Shown here piece by piece: positions 1 to 4,821 of a DNA stretch of 5,566 nucleotides. Location: assembly GCA_002371495.1 (NCBI GenBank), contig DFIX01000051.1, positions 26,390 to 31,955 on the forward strand. Direction: 5' to 3'. The notes below the pieces were generated by a model that did no database searches, was not told the DNA's origin, and worked only from the letters and a program-made list of their open reading frames with translations. The position numbers and the translations under genes are program-made. Origin of the DNA: Eggerthellaceae bacterium UBA3686. GTDB taxonomy: Bacteria; Actinomycetota; Coriobacteriia; Coriobacteriales; Eggerthellaceae. Position 1 is the stretch's first letter. Every line of letters starts with the position of its first letter.

Positions 1-361
1 AGCTTGCCGACTGCGCGCTGGCGCTATCAGCCGCTTCGGCGCTGGCTGACTGCGCGCTTTCCAACTTCGCAAGCTGAGACGCGTCCACCTCTACACCAAC
101 ATTGTGGGTGATCGTCACCGATTTGAAGTCTTTGGCGTTTTCCATTGCCTCCTTGAGCTGGGCCACGGTTTCTTCGGCGTTTGCCTGCGTCTCCGCACTC
201 GGCGAAGCCGGGGCCGTCGCACTCGCCGACGCACTCGCACTCGCAGATGCGGCCGAAGCAGATGCGCTCGACGAAGCCGCCTGACCACCGCAGCCTACAA
301 GAGCGCCCGCAACGAGCGCCGCCGCAAACATCGGTGTTGCGATTTTAACGATTCTGCTCAT
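1..361 (-). CDS. Lipoprotein, N-terminal part (runs off the left edge)
   Basis: Reading the minus strand from ATG at 361, 120 codons stay open to the window edge, so the C-terminus is missing. The start follows an AAAGGA Shine-Dalgarno (plus-strand 370-375) with 8-base spacing. Residues 1-23 form a signal peptide (basic Arg3/Lys6, hydrophobic core) ending in the lipobox L21-V22-G23-C24, so the protein should be lipidated and anchored outside the membrane. Residues 29-58 are an almost pure Ser/Ala linker. Residues 60-94 begin a folded domain: an Ala/Glu/Lys-rich helix followed by a beta strand around VTITHNVGVEVD. Residues 102-120 are Ser/Ala-rich again. The helix-then-alternating-strand start resembles LolA/LppX-like or DUF6612-type ligand-binding lipoproteins, but this is only a guess from 35 residues. 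Ligand and function cannot be stated. Confidence 0.85.
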   Translation of the reverse strand, partial: MSRIVKIATPMFAAALVAGALVGCGGQAASSSASASAASASASASASATAPASPSAETQANAEETVAQLKEAMENAKDFKSVTITHNVGVEVDASQLAKLESAQSASAEAADSASAQSAS

Positions 362-849
362 AGCTTTCTTCCTTTCGCTTCTTTTCTGCTTTACGAAGAA
401 CTGCAGGAAGTGTACCAGCGCTTGCGCCAAGCTCAAAAGCCTTTGCACGTCCTTGTTCCCCAAGCGCTACCAAACCGTAACACGAGGCGGCAATTTGTCC
501 TTGTTGGCTGTCGCGCGCGCCGGAGGCGTACAAATCCCGTACCGGCCCGGCAGCGCGCACCATGCTGCGCCCGCTGAACATGAACTGCCTAAGGGCCCCA
601 TCAGCGGCTCAGGGTGCTCGCGCGACCAAGCCATGCCGCGTCATCGTTTCGCTGCTACGACTGGATTAGGCACCCTCCCTAGAGAGAACGATGGCTGCAG
701 ATGCGCTCAAATTGAAACATCCTCAAAGTTCGCCCCGCGCGTTTCGCACAGGCGTAATATGGTCAGCGCGGCCGTTTTGAGCACGCCGAAGCTATGAGAG
801 CAATCGATGTGCAATTTGCGTAAGCAACGGTGACGAAGGAGGGAACACC
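362..849. other. Divergent intergenic spacer without a convincing gene
   Basis: This stretch of nearly 490 bases separates the minus-strand lipoprotein from the plus-strand TIGR04076 remnant. It should hold the promoters of both. I see no tRNA, no recognisable riboswitch and no terminator with a T-run. Open frames on both strands (for example minus 581-345 and plus 453-797) lack good ribosome binding sites, and neither reads like a recognisable protein. The minus frame from about 838 to 711 also ends without a plausible start in view. The spacer is long for compact bacterial DNA and may hold gene remnants or a small RNA, but nothing specific supports either. Confidence 0.5.
409..436 (-). promoter_or_regulatory. 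Possible promoter of the left-edge lipoprotein
   Basis: On the minus strand, TTGAGC (plus 431-436) and TACACT (plus 409-414) are 16 bases apart. Each matches the sigma-70 consensus at four of six positions. Transcription would start near 402, leaving an untranslated leader of about 40 bases before the ATG at 361. The position is right, but the match is mediocre and other sites are possible. Confidence 0.25.
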
Positions 850-1076
850 ATGCGGCACGAATGCAAAATCACGGTTCTTGAAACCAAATGCTTGAAGACT
901 ACCAGGAGAAATACCTTGCCAACCCAAATTCAGGCCCTTGTCCCTTCTTCAAAGCTGGCGACGAGTTCGTTTTGAGGAGAACGCCTGAGCAAGACGATTT
1001 CTACCACCTGATGAACGGGAAATTCTGCGGCGAGGCATGGGACGCCATCAGCCGCTACGTATACGCCGCTCTGTAG
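850..1076 (+). pseudogene. TIGR04076-family protein, frameshifted and truncated
   Basis: A strong AAGGAGGG (836-843) sits 6 bases before ATG 850. That frame reads MRHECKITVLETKC and then turns into unrelated sequence, ending at a stop at 973-975. The -1 frame (ATG 888) continues the family sequence: LEDYQEKYLANP, GPCPFFKAGDEF, then GKFCGEAWDAISRYVYAAL and a stop at 1074-1076. As I recall TIGR04076 proteins, they start with KITVL, about six residues, then D-L/Y-x-E-x-Y, GPCP, a GDEF-like turn and FC-x-x-AW. Joining the frames at 886-892 restores that spacing exactly, so loss of one base (for example one C of an ancestral TGCCTT) is the simplest explanation. The family usually continues about 30 more residues to a Cys-Cys and TDG/NDG-x-RP ending, which is absent before the stop. 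In the same frame after the stop, NATRP faintly resembles that ending. The family's function is unknown. Sequencing error or recoding are alternatives. Confidence 0.7.
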
Positions 1077-1136
1077 GCAGCCGGCTACCCGAATGCGACA
1101 AGGCCGCGGACCCTTTCACCCGAATAGGAGGCATTC

Positions 1137-2438
1137 ATGCAGTTCATAGAATTCCCACCCATGCACGTCAAGGTCGAAGGGCTCGAACAGGTGCGCCTGC
1201 CGCGCATGGTCAGGGCGCGCCAGGTCTTCGACTCCGCGCGCATCGACGATGTTGCGGCTCATATTCGCCAGCAGATGCAGGCGAATCTTTCCGACAAGCA
1301 GCGGTTCGCAGGCAAGCGCCTTGCAATCACCGTCGGCAGTCGGGGCATCCCGCAGCTCGACGTCATGGTGCGCACGGTGGTCGAGGTCCTGCAGGAATGG
1401 CAAGCTGCGCCCTTCATCGTGCCCGCCATGGGAAGCCACGGCGGCGCGACGGCCGAAGGGCAGCTGCAAATGCTTGCCACCTACAACGTGACCGAAGAGT
1501 CCATGGGCTGCCCGATTCTCTCGTCGATGGAGGTTGTCCGCATTTCCACCTTGCCCGACGGCACGCCGGTGTACTGCGACAAGAACGCCGCGGCGGCAGA
1601 CGGCATCGTCATCCTGAACAAGGTGAAGCCCCACACCGACTTCCGCGCCAAGCACGAGAGCGGCCTGGCGAAGATGATGGCCATTGGCCTTGCCAAGCAC
1701 AAAGGCGCCTCGATGTTCCACGCGATGGGCTTCTCGACGTTCGCCGAGCGTATTCCTCAGGTCTGCGAGGAGTTCCTGGCGCACCTGCCGATTGCGTTCG
1801 GCGTCGGCATCGTGCAGAACGCTTACGACGACATCAGCGACATCGAGGTCATGGAGGCCGACCAGCTGCTCGAGGCGGATGCGCGGCTGCTCGAAATCGC
1901 AAAGGCCAAGATGGCGCGTTTCCTGGTGCCGAGCATCGACGTGCTGATGATCGACGAGATCGGAAAGAACATCAGCGGAAACGGCGCCGACTCCAACATT
2001 ACCGGGCGCAGCAACTCGGCGGGTTTCGAGGACATCCTGGACTGCAAGAAGCTGTTCATCCGAGGGCTCACGGAAGAGACGCACCACAACGGCTGCGGCA
2101 TCGCACACGCCGACGTGACCACGCGCCGCTGCCTGAACGACATCGACTTCGAGACCACCTGGATCAACGTCGTCACGGCCACGATGCTCAACGGCGGGAA
2201 GATTCCCATGTACATGGAAAACGACCGCGATGCGCTGATGCTCGCCGTGCGCACGTGCAACGGCATCGACTTCGCAGCACCGAAGATCGTGCACGTGCTC
2301 GACACGCTGCACCTCGACGAGATCGCGCTTTCCGAAACGTACCTCGACGAGATCGCCAGCATCCCCGAGATCGAGGTGCTGAGCGACCCCTACGAGCTGC
2401 AATTCGACCCCGAAGGCTTCTTGCTCACCAACTGGTAA
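1137..2438 (+). CDS. LarA-like nickel-pincer cofactor-dependent isomerase (DUF2088/lactate racemase family)
   Basis: The 433-residue product is about as long as LarA (roughly 424). It starts 5 bases after AGGAGG (1126-1131). LarA-type enzymes racemise or epimerise alpha-hydroxy acids in the cytoplasm using a nickel-pincer nucleotide covalently bound to a lysine. The expected motifs are visible: GSRGI with R69; PAMGSHGG with H101; NKVKPH with H166; ESGLAKM with K179; and H195 in ASMFHAMG. From remembered LarA numbering, R69, H101, K179 and H195 match R75, H108, K184 (cofactor lysine) and H200 (nickel ligand). The K179-H195 distance of 16 equals K184-H200. H166 or H173 would replace catalytic H174. 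The C-terminal half (about 260-433) carries GNGADSNITGR, THHNGCG and NGGKIPMYM, typical of the distant LarA homologues. The cofactor-making genes larB, larC and larE are not in the window. Substrate unknown; lactate should not be assumed. Confidence 0.9.
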   Translation: MQFIEFPPMHVKVEGLEQVRLPRMVRARQVFDSARIDDVAAHIRQQMQANLSDKQRFAGKRLAITVGSRGIPQLDVMVRTVVEVLQEWQAAPFIVPAMGSHGGATAEGQLQMLATYNVTEESMGCPILSSMEVVRISTLPDGTPVYCDKNAAAADGIVILNKVKPHTDFRAKHESGLAKMMAIGLAKHKGASMFHAMGFSTFAERIPQVCEEFLAHLPIAFGVGIVQNAYDDISDIEVMEADQLLEADARLLEIAKAKMARFLVPSIDVLMIDEIGKNISGNGADSNITGRSNSAGFEDILDCKKLFIRGLTEETHHNGCGIAHADVTTRRCLNDIDFETTWINVVTATMLNGGKIPMYMENDRDALMLAVRTCNGIDFAAPKIVHVLDTLHLDEIALSETYLDEIASIPEIEVLSDPYELQFDPEGFLLTNW

Positions 2439-2448
2439 GGGAAGCGAA

Positions 2449-2481
2449 GGGAAGCGAAGAAGATACCCCTCTTTGCTTCCC
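2449..2481 (+). repeat. Palindromic element, copy A (possible terminator of the LarA-like gene)
   Basis: The arm GGGAAGCGAAGA (2449-2460) pairs with TCTTTGCTTCCC (2470-2481) around a 9-base loop containing GATAC. There are eleven Watson-Crick pairs plus one G-U (2456-2474). It lies 10 bases past the stop of the LarA-like gene, which suggests termination or mRNA 3'-end protection. No T-run follows, however (CCAATCG). The 5' arm is preceded by a tandem copy of its first ten bases (2439-2448), so two registers are possible. A second copy with four differences is at 3945-3977. Confidence 0.7.
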
Positions 2482-2490
2482 CCAATCGTT

Positions 2491-2520
2491 GCGACATTTT
2501 GTCGGTTTCAATCGTATTCT
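2491..2520 (+). promoter_or_regulatory. Candidate promoter with overlapping dyad, upstream of the second lipoprotein
   Basis: GCGACA (2491-2496) and TATTCT (2515-2520) are 18 bases apart. Each matches the -35 and -10 consensus at four of six positions. The leader before ATG 2553 would be about 26 bases and contains the Shine-Dalgarno. A perfect dyad, CGACA-TTT-TGTCG (2492-2504), overlaps the -35 box, which is where a repressor operator could sit. No regulator gene is visible. Confidence 0.35.
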
Positions 2521-2552
2521 ATGTAGAAGCGGGAAATAGAAAGGAGCTTGGA

Positions 2553-3422
2553 ATGCACGGAATGATTCGAAGCAAGCTAACGGCGATTCTTGTCATCGCA
2601 GTGGCGATAGCAGTTTCGATGGCGTTATCAGCCTGTGGCGCGTCTAGCTCGCCGAGCAGCGCAAGCGGCTCTGGCGGCACGGGCAGTTACGGCAATGACT
2701 CGGCCGCCGCCAGCCCAAGCTCAACCCCTGCGAGCTCCAGCGCGAGCCCCAGATCCGGGAAGGGCGTGTGGATCAACTTGTCGAGCACATCGGTCCTCAC
2801 GTTCGATAACGATCCCGCATCAGCCCAGCTAGTAGCCGACATGGAGAACGGGAGAATCCCGACCTCGTGCACCGTACGCTACGACCAGATGGGCGCGTTG
2901 CCTACCGTGACCGCGACCGACGAGCGATCGATCCGCGAGGTGTACAAGCGGCTTGCGCGCATGCACGTTAGCAGCGAACCCGGAATGGGCGTTACCGACA
3001 GCTACCACCTGATCTCGTTCGAGCTACAGGATGGCACGGTTACCTCGTTCAATTTCGAGGGTGTGGGAACCCTTGTCCGCGGCAAAACCAGCTATTCGGT
3101 GTCGGACGACGGCGGGTTGTGGGAATACGTGCAGTTCATGCAGAAGAGATACCTGCGCGACCAATCGGCTGGCGAAGACTACCTGCCAATCACGCTTGAA
3201 GATGCTGATGAGCTCGTAATCGACTGCCCCAGCTCGGCCGCCGCAGGCGAACCCGTTCGAGTGCTCGTGCCTGACGTGCTGGATGCCAACCTGCACGTGT
3301 CGGTAAACGGCTCCGAGAGTTTCGGCACACTCATTTATGGCGAAGCGTACGAGTTCGTAATGCCTAACGAGCCTGTGACCGTGCGCGTGTGGGTTAGCTC
3401 CGACGGCATCGCCGGTTCGTAG
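2553..3422 (+). CDS. Lipoprotein with Ser-rich linker and C-terminal beta-sandwich-like domain
   Basis: I place the start at ATG 2553, 6 bases after AAGGAG (2541-2546), giving 289 residues. An in-frame TTG at 2499 lacks such a site. Residues 1-27 are a signal peptide with a long hydrophobic core, ending in the lipobox L25-S26-A27-C28, so the product should be an extracytoplasmic lipoprotein. Residues 29-70 are a Ser/Gly/Ala/Pro linker. The middle (about 72-200) alternates strands and helices: VWINLSSTSVLTFDNDP, an ERSIREVYKRLARMHV helix, LISFELQDGTVTSFNFEG and an aromatic helix around LWEYVQFMQKRYL. I cannot name this domain. The last 70 residues (ELVIDCP, GEPVRVLVPD, LHVSVNGSES, YEFVMPNEPVTVRVWV) look like the small beta domains of bacterial surface proteins that end in a YxFxMPxxxVTV strand. 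Function unknown. It is flanked by copies A and B of a palindromic element and probably transcribed from its own promoter. Confidence 0.88.
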   Translation: MHGMIRSKLTAILVIAVAIAVSMALSACGASSSPSSASGSGGTGSYGNDSAAASPSSTPASSSASPRSGKGVWINLSSTSVLTFDNDPASAQLVADMENGRIPTSCTVRYDQMGALPTVTATDERSIREVYKRLARMHVSSEPGMGVTDSYHLISFELQDGTVTSFNFEGVGTLVRGKTSYSVSDDGGLWEYVQFMQKRYLRDQSAGEDYLPITLEDADELVIDCPSSAAAGEPVRVLVPDVLDANLHVSVNGSESFGTLIYGEAYEFVMPNEPVTVRVWVSSDGIAGS

Positions 3423-3503
3423 CGCCCATTTGCAGAAGGGGAAACGATGGATAGGCTGGAATTGCTCAGGCCAAACCTGTGAGCTGGCCGACTCTGACAT
3501 GTC

Positions 3504-3530
3504 TTTCGACCTTGTGGCTCGCAGTATAAT
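3504..3530 (+). promoter_or_regulatory. Promoter of the Nif11-like peptide gene
   Basis: A perfect TATAAT -10 box lies at 3525-3530. The nearest -35-like hexamer, TTTCGA at 3504-3509, is only 15 bases away and weak. Transcription would start near 3537 and give a leader of about 37 bases. The exact -10 box and its position make this the most convincing promoter in the window, although the weak -35 hints at activation or a dependence on context. Confidence 0.55.
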
Positions 3531-3573
3531 GGCCATGGGAGAAAGTTGCCCGAGGCGACAAAGGACGTACCGC

Positions 3574-3786
3574 ATGAACATCAAGGACCTAAGCCCTGAG
3601 ATTCTAAAGAAGGCAGAGGCATGCAATACAGCCGAAGAGCTTTTTGCCCTGGCGAAAGCAGAAGGCATCGAGCTTTCGGATGAGGATATCGCCGAAATCG
3701 CGGGCGGAGGTTACCTTCACAGCCCCGATAGCCCCAAGCGCGAAAGGCGTGCATGGGGCAGCGACGAGGGCTCCAGCGGAGAATAG
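3574..3786 (+). CDS. Nif11-like double-glycine leader peptide (candidate RiPP precursor)
   Basis: This 70-residue product starts at ATG 3574, 8 bases after AAAGGA (3560-3565). An in-frame extension upstream to TTG 3430 is unlikely because the promoter and ribosome binding site both lie inside it. Residues 2-43 have the Nif11-like leader pattern: LSPEILKKAEAC, then TAEELFALAKAEGIELSDED, then IAEIAGGG. In that family the acidic amphipathic leader is recognised by modifying enzymes and cut after Gly-Gly by a C39-peptidase ABC transporter, releasing a modified core peptide. Here the predicted core after G44-G45 is 25 residues, with a KRERR basic patch (55-59), one Tyr, one Trp, five Ser and a Ser/Gly/Glu tail. 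It has no Cys or Thr, so ordinary lanthionine or thiazole chemistry is not expected. The only Cys (C17) is in the leader. No modification or export gene is in the window. It may be an orphan precursor, or a leader-like protein with another role. Confidence 0.75.
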   Translation: MNIKDLSPEILKKAEACNTAEELFALAKAEGIELSDEDIAEIAGGGYLHSPDSPKRERRAWGSDEGSSGE

Positions 3787-4007
3787 GCAATAAGCTGCCT
3801 ATAAATCGCTGCGGCTATGCTCTTGCTGAAGCTACATTGAGGTCTGACCTCTTTGGTCTCTTTGGCTCATTGTGCAATTCGATGACGACCAAAAGATTCG
3901 AAACGCTGTGAAGAAACAGCGAAAAGTAGTATGTTCATTATTAAGGGAAGCGAAGAGGATACTCTTCTTCGCTTCCCTTTAGCGAGGATTACGCAAGGAG
4001 GTTAAAG
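3787..4007 (+). promoter_or_regulatory. Intergenic region with three dyads, upstream of the Gln-rich membrane protein
   Basis: Besides palindrome copy B, this gap has three symmetric elements. ATAGGCA/TGCCTAT (3783-3789 and 3796-3802) folds over the stop codon of the peptide gene and may be a weak terminator without a T-run. GAGGTC-T-GACCTC (3839-3851) is a compact perfect dyad, followed by a 9-base-period direct repeat of CTCTTTGG (3849-3856 and 3858-3865). CGCTGT/ACAGCG (3904-3909 and 3916-3921) is a 6-bp hairpin. TATGTT at 3930-3935 could serve as a -10 box, but I see no good -35. The Shine-Dalgarno AAGGAGG (3995-4001) belongs to the next gene. Confidence 0.35.
3943..3979 (+). repeat. Palindromic element, copy B
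   Basis: A perfect 14-bp stem (3943-3956 with 3966-3979) encloses a 9-base loop, GGATACTCT. Across the 33 bases 3945-3977 it differs from copy A (2449-2481) at only four positions, three of them in the loop, and both loops keep GATAC. TTTAG follows, which is only a weak terminator tail. The element ends 28 bases before the start of the membrane-protein gene, so it lies in a leader or marks the end of upstream transcription. It may belong to a dispersed genomic repeat family. Confidence 0.75.
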
Positions 4008-4718
4008 ATGCCAACGACAAGCAACGTGTTCAACACGACGGGCAATAGCACGGTGTTGGGAATTGTCCTTATTATCGATTTCGTAATTCTTATTGCCGTA
4101 ATTGCCGCGTTTCTCTTCGCAATTAAATCGTTCGCTGACGTCGCGAAGGATAAAGGGCATCGCAAGACCGGCTTGATCTGGTTTCTGGGCATATTTGCGA
4201 CGCCAATCGTCGCAGGGCTTTACACGTTGCAATTGCGAGACCTGAAGAAAGAGAAGCGTGAAAAGGAAAACAACGCTCAGGAAATCCAGTTCTATTCGAG
4301 CCATCTGGTAGCCATTGAGCAACAATTGGGGGCTCTTAAGGCGGGCAACCCAGGGCCGGCTCAATCCCACGCACCGAATTACCAACAATCTCAGTATCAG
4401 CCCGACGGACAGCAATACCAGTTCAGCCCGCAGGAGTATCAGTACGCCGCGCAGCAGTACCAATATAACGCGCAGCAACAGGCCCAACTCGATCTTCAGC
4501 AGCAGACTCAGTTCGACCTTCGGCAGGAGGCTCAGTTCGACCCTCTGCAGCAAGCCCGGCTCGACCTTCGGCAGGAGGCTCCGCTCAATCCCCAGCAGCA
4601 AGCCGAGTTAGACTCCCGGCAGCCTGCTCGCTTCGACTCTCTCCAGCAAGTCCAGTTCAATCCTCAGCAGCAATCCCGGTTCAATCCCCAGCAGGGATAC
4701 CAAGACATACAACAATAG
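4008..4718 (+). CDS. Two-helix membrane protein with Gln-rich tandem-repeat tail
   Basis: The 236-residue product starts 6 bases after AAGGAGG (3995-4001). Residues 16-39 are one strong transmembrane helix. FADVAKDKGHRKT follows as a short polar loop, and residues 55-73 form a second helix. This loop-plus-helix layout resembles small bacterial membrane proteins in which an A-x-x-KG-rich loop precedes a Trp/Phe/Gly-rich helix; I cannot name the family. Residues 76-110 are highly charged (LKKEKREKENN) and probably form a coiled coil. From about 118 the protein is low-complexity: three Tyr/Gln heptads (136-156), then nine octapeptides (158-229), all rich in Gln and almost free of Lys. Such tails can self-associate or bind partners; the function here is unknown. 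Both ends probably face the cytoplasm because the inter-helix loop is short, though topology is not certain. It has its own leader and is not clearly co-transcribed with neighbours. Confidence 0.85.
   Translation: MPTTSNVFNTTGNSTVLGIVLIIDFVILIAVIAAFLFAIKSFADVAKDKGHRKTGLIWFLGIFATPIVAGLYTLQLRDLKKEKREKENNAQEIQFYSSHLVAIEQQLGALKAGNPGPAQSHAPNYQQSQYQPDGQQYQFSPQEYQYAAQQYQYNAQQQAQLDLQQQTQFDLRQEAQFDPLQQARLDLRQEAPLNPQQQAELDSRQPARFDSLQQVQFNPQQQSRFNPQQGYQDIQQ
4413..4475 (+). repeat. Three Tyr/Gln heptapeptide repeats
   Basis: Residues 136-156 of the membrane protein are three 7-residue units: QYQFSPQ, EYQYAAQ and QYQYNAQ. The shared pattern is x-Y-Q-(F/Y)-x-x-Q. At DNA level this is a degenerate 21-base period. 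It directly precedes the octapeptide array and makes the junction Tyr-rich, like prion-type low-complexity segments. Confidence 0.75.
4479..4694 (+). repeat. Nine in-frame 24-base repeats encoding Gln-rich octapeptides
   Basis: Residues 158-229 divide exactly into nine 8-residue units without gaps, for example QAQLDLQQ, QTQFDLRQ, QARLDLRQ, QVQFNPQQ and QSRFNPQQ. The consensus is x-(A/T/V/S)-x-(L/F)-(D/N)-(L/P/S)-x-Q. Position 4 is always Leu or Phe, position 5 always Asp or Asn, and position 8 always Gln. The DNA units have diverged, so the period is kept at protein level. Confidence 0.88.
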
Positions 4719-4764
4719 GAACGATAAAGAGCCTCGACAAGGACCACCGCAACCCCACAACCAC

Positions 4765-4789
4765 CCGCGATATTTCTATAAAATAGCGG
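4765..4789 (+). promoter_or_regulatory. Possible cupin-gene promoter inside an imperfect dyad
   Basis: TATAAA (4777-4782), or TAAAAT at 4779-4784, could be a -10 box about 40 bases before the cupin start. No good -35 hexamer is found. The box is embedded in a hairpin made of CCGC and TATTT on the left (4765-4768, 4771-4775) and AAATA and GCGG on the right (4781-4789), with GA bulged. The dyad could be an operator or a weak terminator of the preceding gene. Confidence 0.3.
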
Positions 4790-4821
4790 CAGGCGGCGTT
4801 CACGATAAGAAGGAGGGCCTC

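Noticed and set aside
345..581. 78-codon minus-strand frame overlapping the start of the left-edge lipoprotein
   Set aside because: It has no good ribosome binding site, low GC at third codon positions compared with the lipoprotein, no recognisable family, and a proposed promoter lies inside it.
453..797. 114-codon plus-strand frame in the left spacer
   Set aside because: Composition (Arg, Pro, His and Gly scattered without pattern) is not protein-like and no ribosome site precedes it.
886..892. Programmed -1 frameshifting in the TIGR04076 gene
   Set aside because: There is no X-XXY-YYZ slippery heptamer in the right frame and no clear downstream stimulator, and the C-terminus is truncated as well, so decay or sequencing error is simpler.
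1116..2402. Long open frame antisense to the LarA-like gene, with further overlapping frames
   Set aside because: It arises from GC-biased codon positions of the real gene; the plus-strand protein shows family motifs throughout.
2499..2552. Upstream TTG start of the second lipoprotein
   Set aside because: ATG 2553 follows AAGGAG at ideal spacing and gives a standard signal peptide; the upstream stretch overlaps the promoter.
3430..3573. N-terminal extension of the Nif11-like peptide to TTG 3430
   Set aside because: The promoter and Shine-Dalgarno lie within this stretch, and the family sequence begins at the Met at 3574.
4002..4601. Leu-rich repetitive minus-strand frame of 199 codons
   Set aside because: It is the antisense image of the Gln-rich repeats; Gln and Tyr codons read backwards give Leu and Val. 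The plus frame has the ribosome binding site and a sensible membrane topology.
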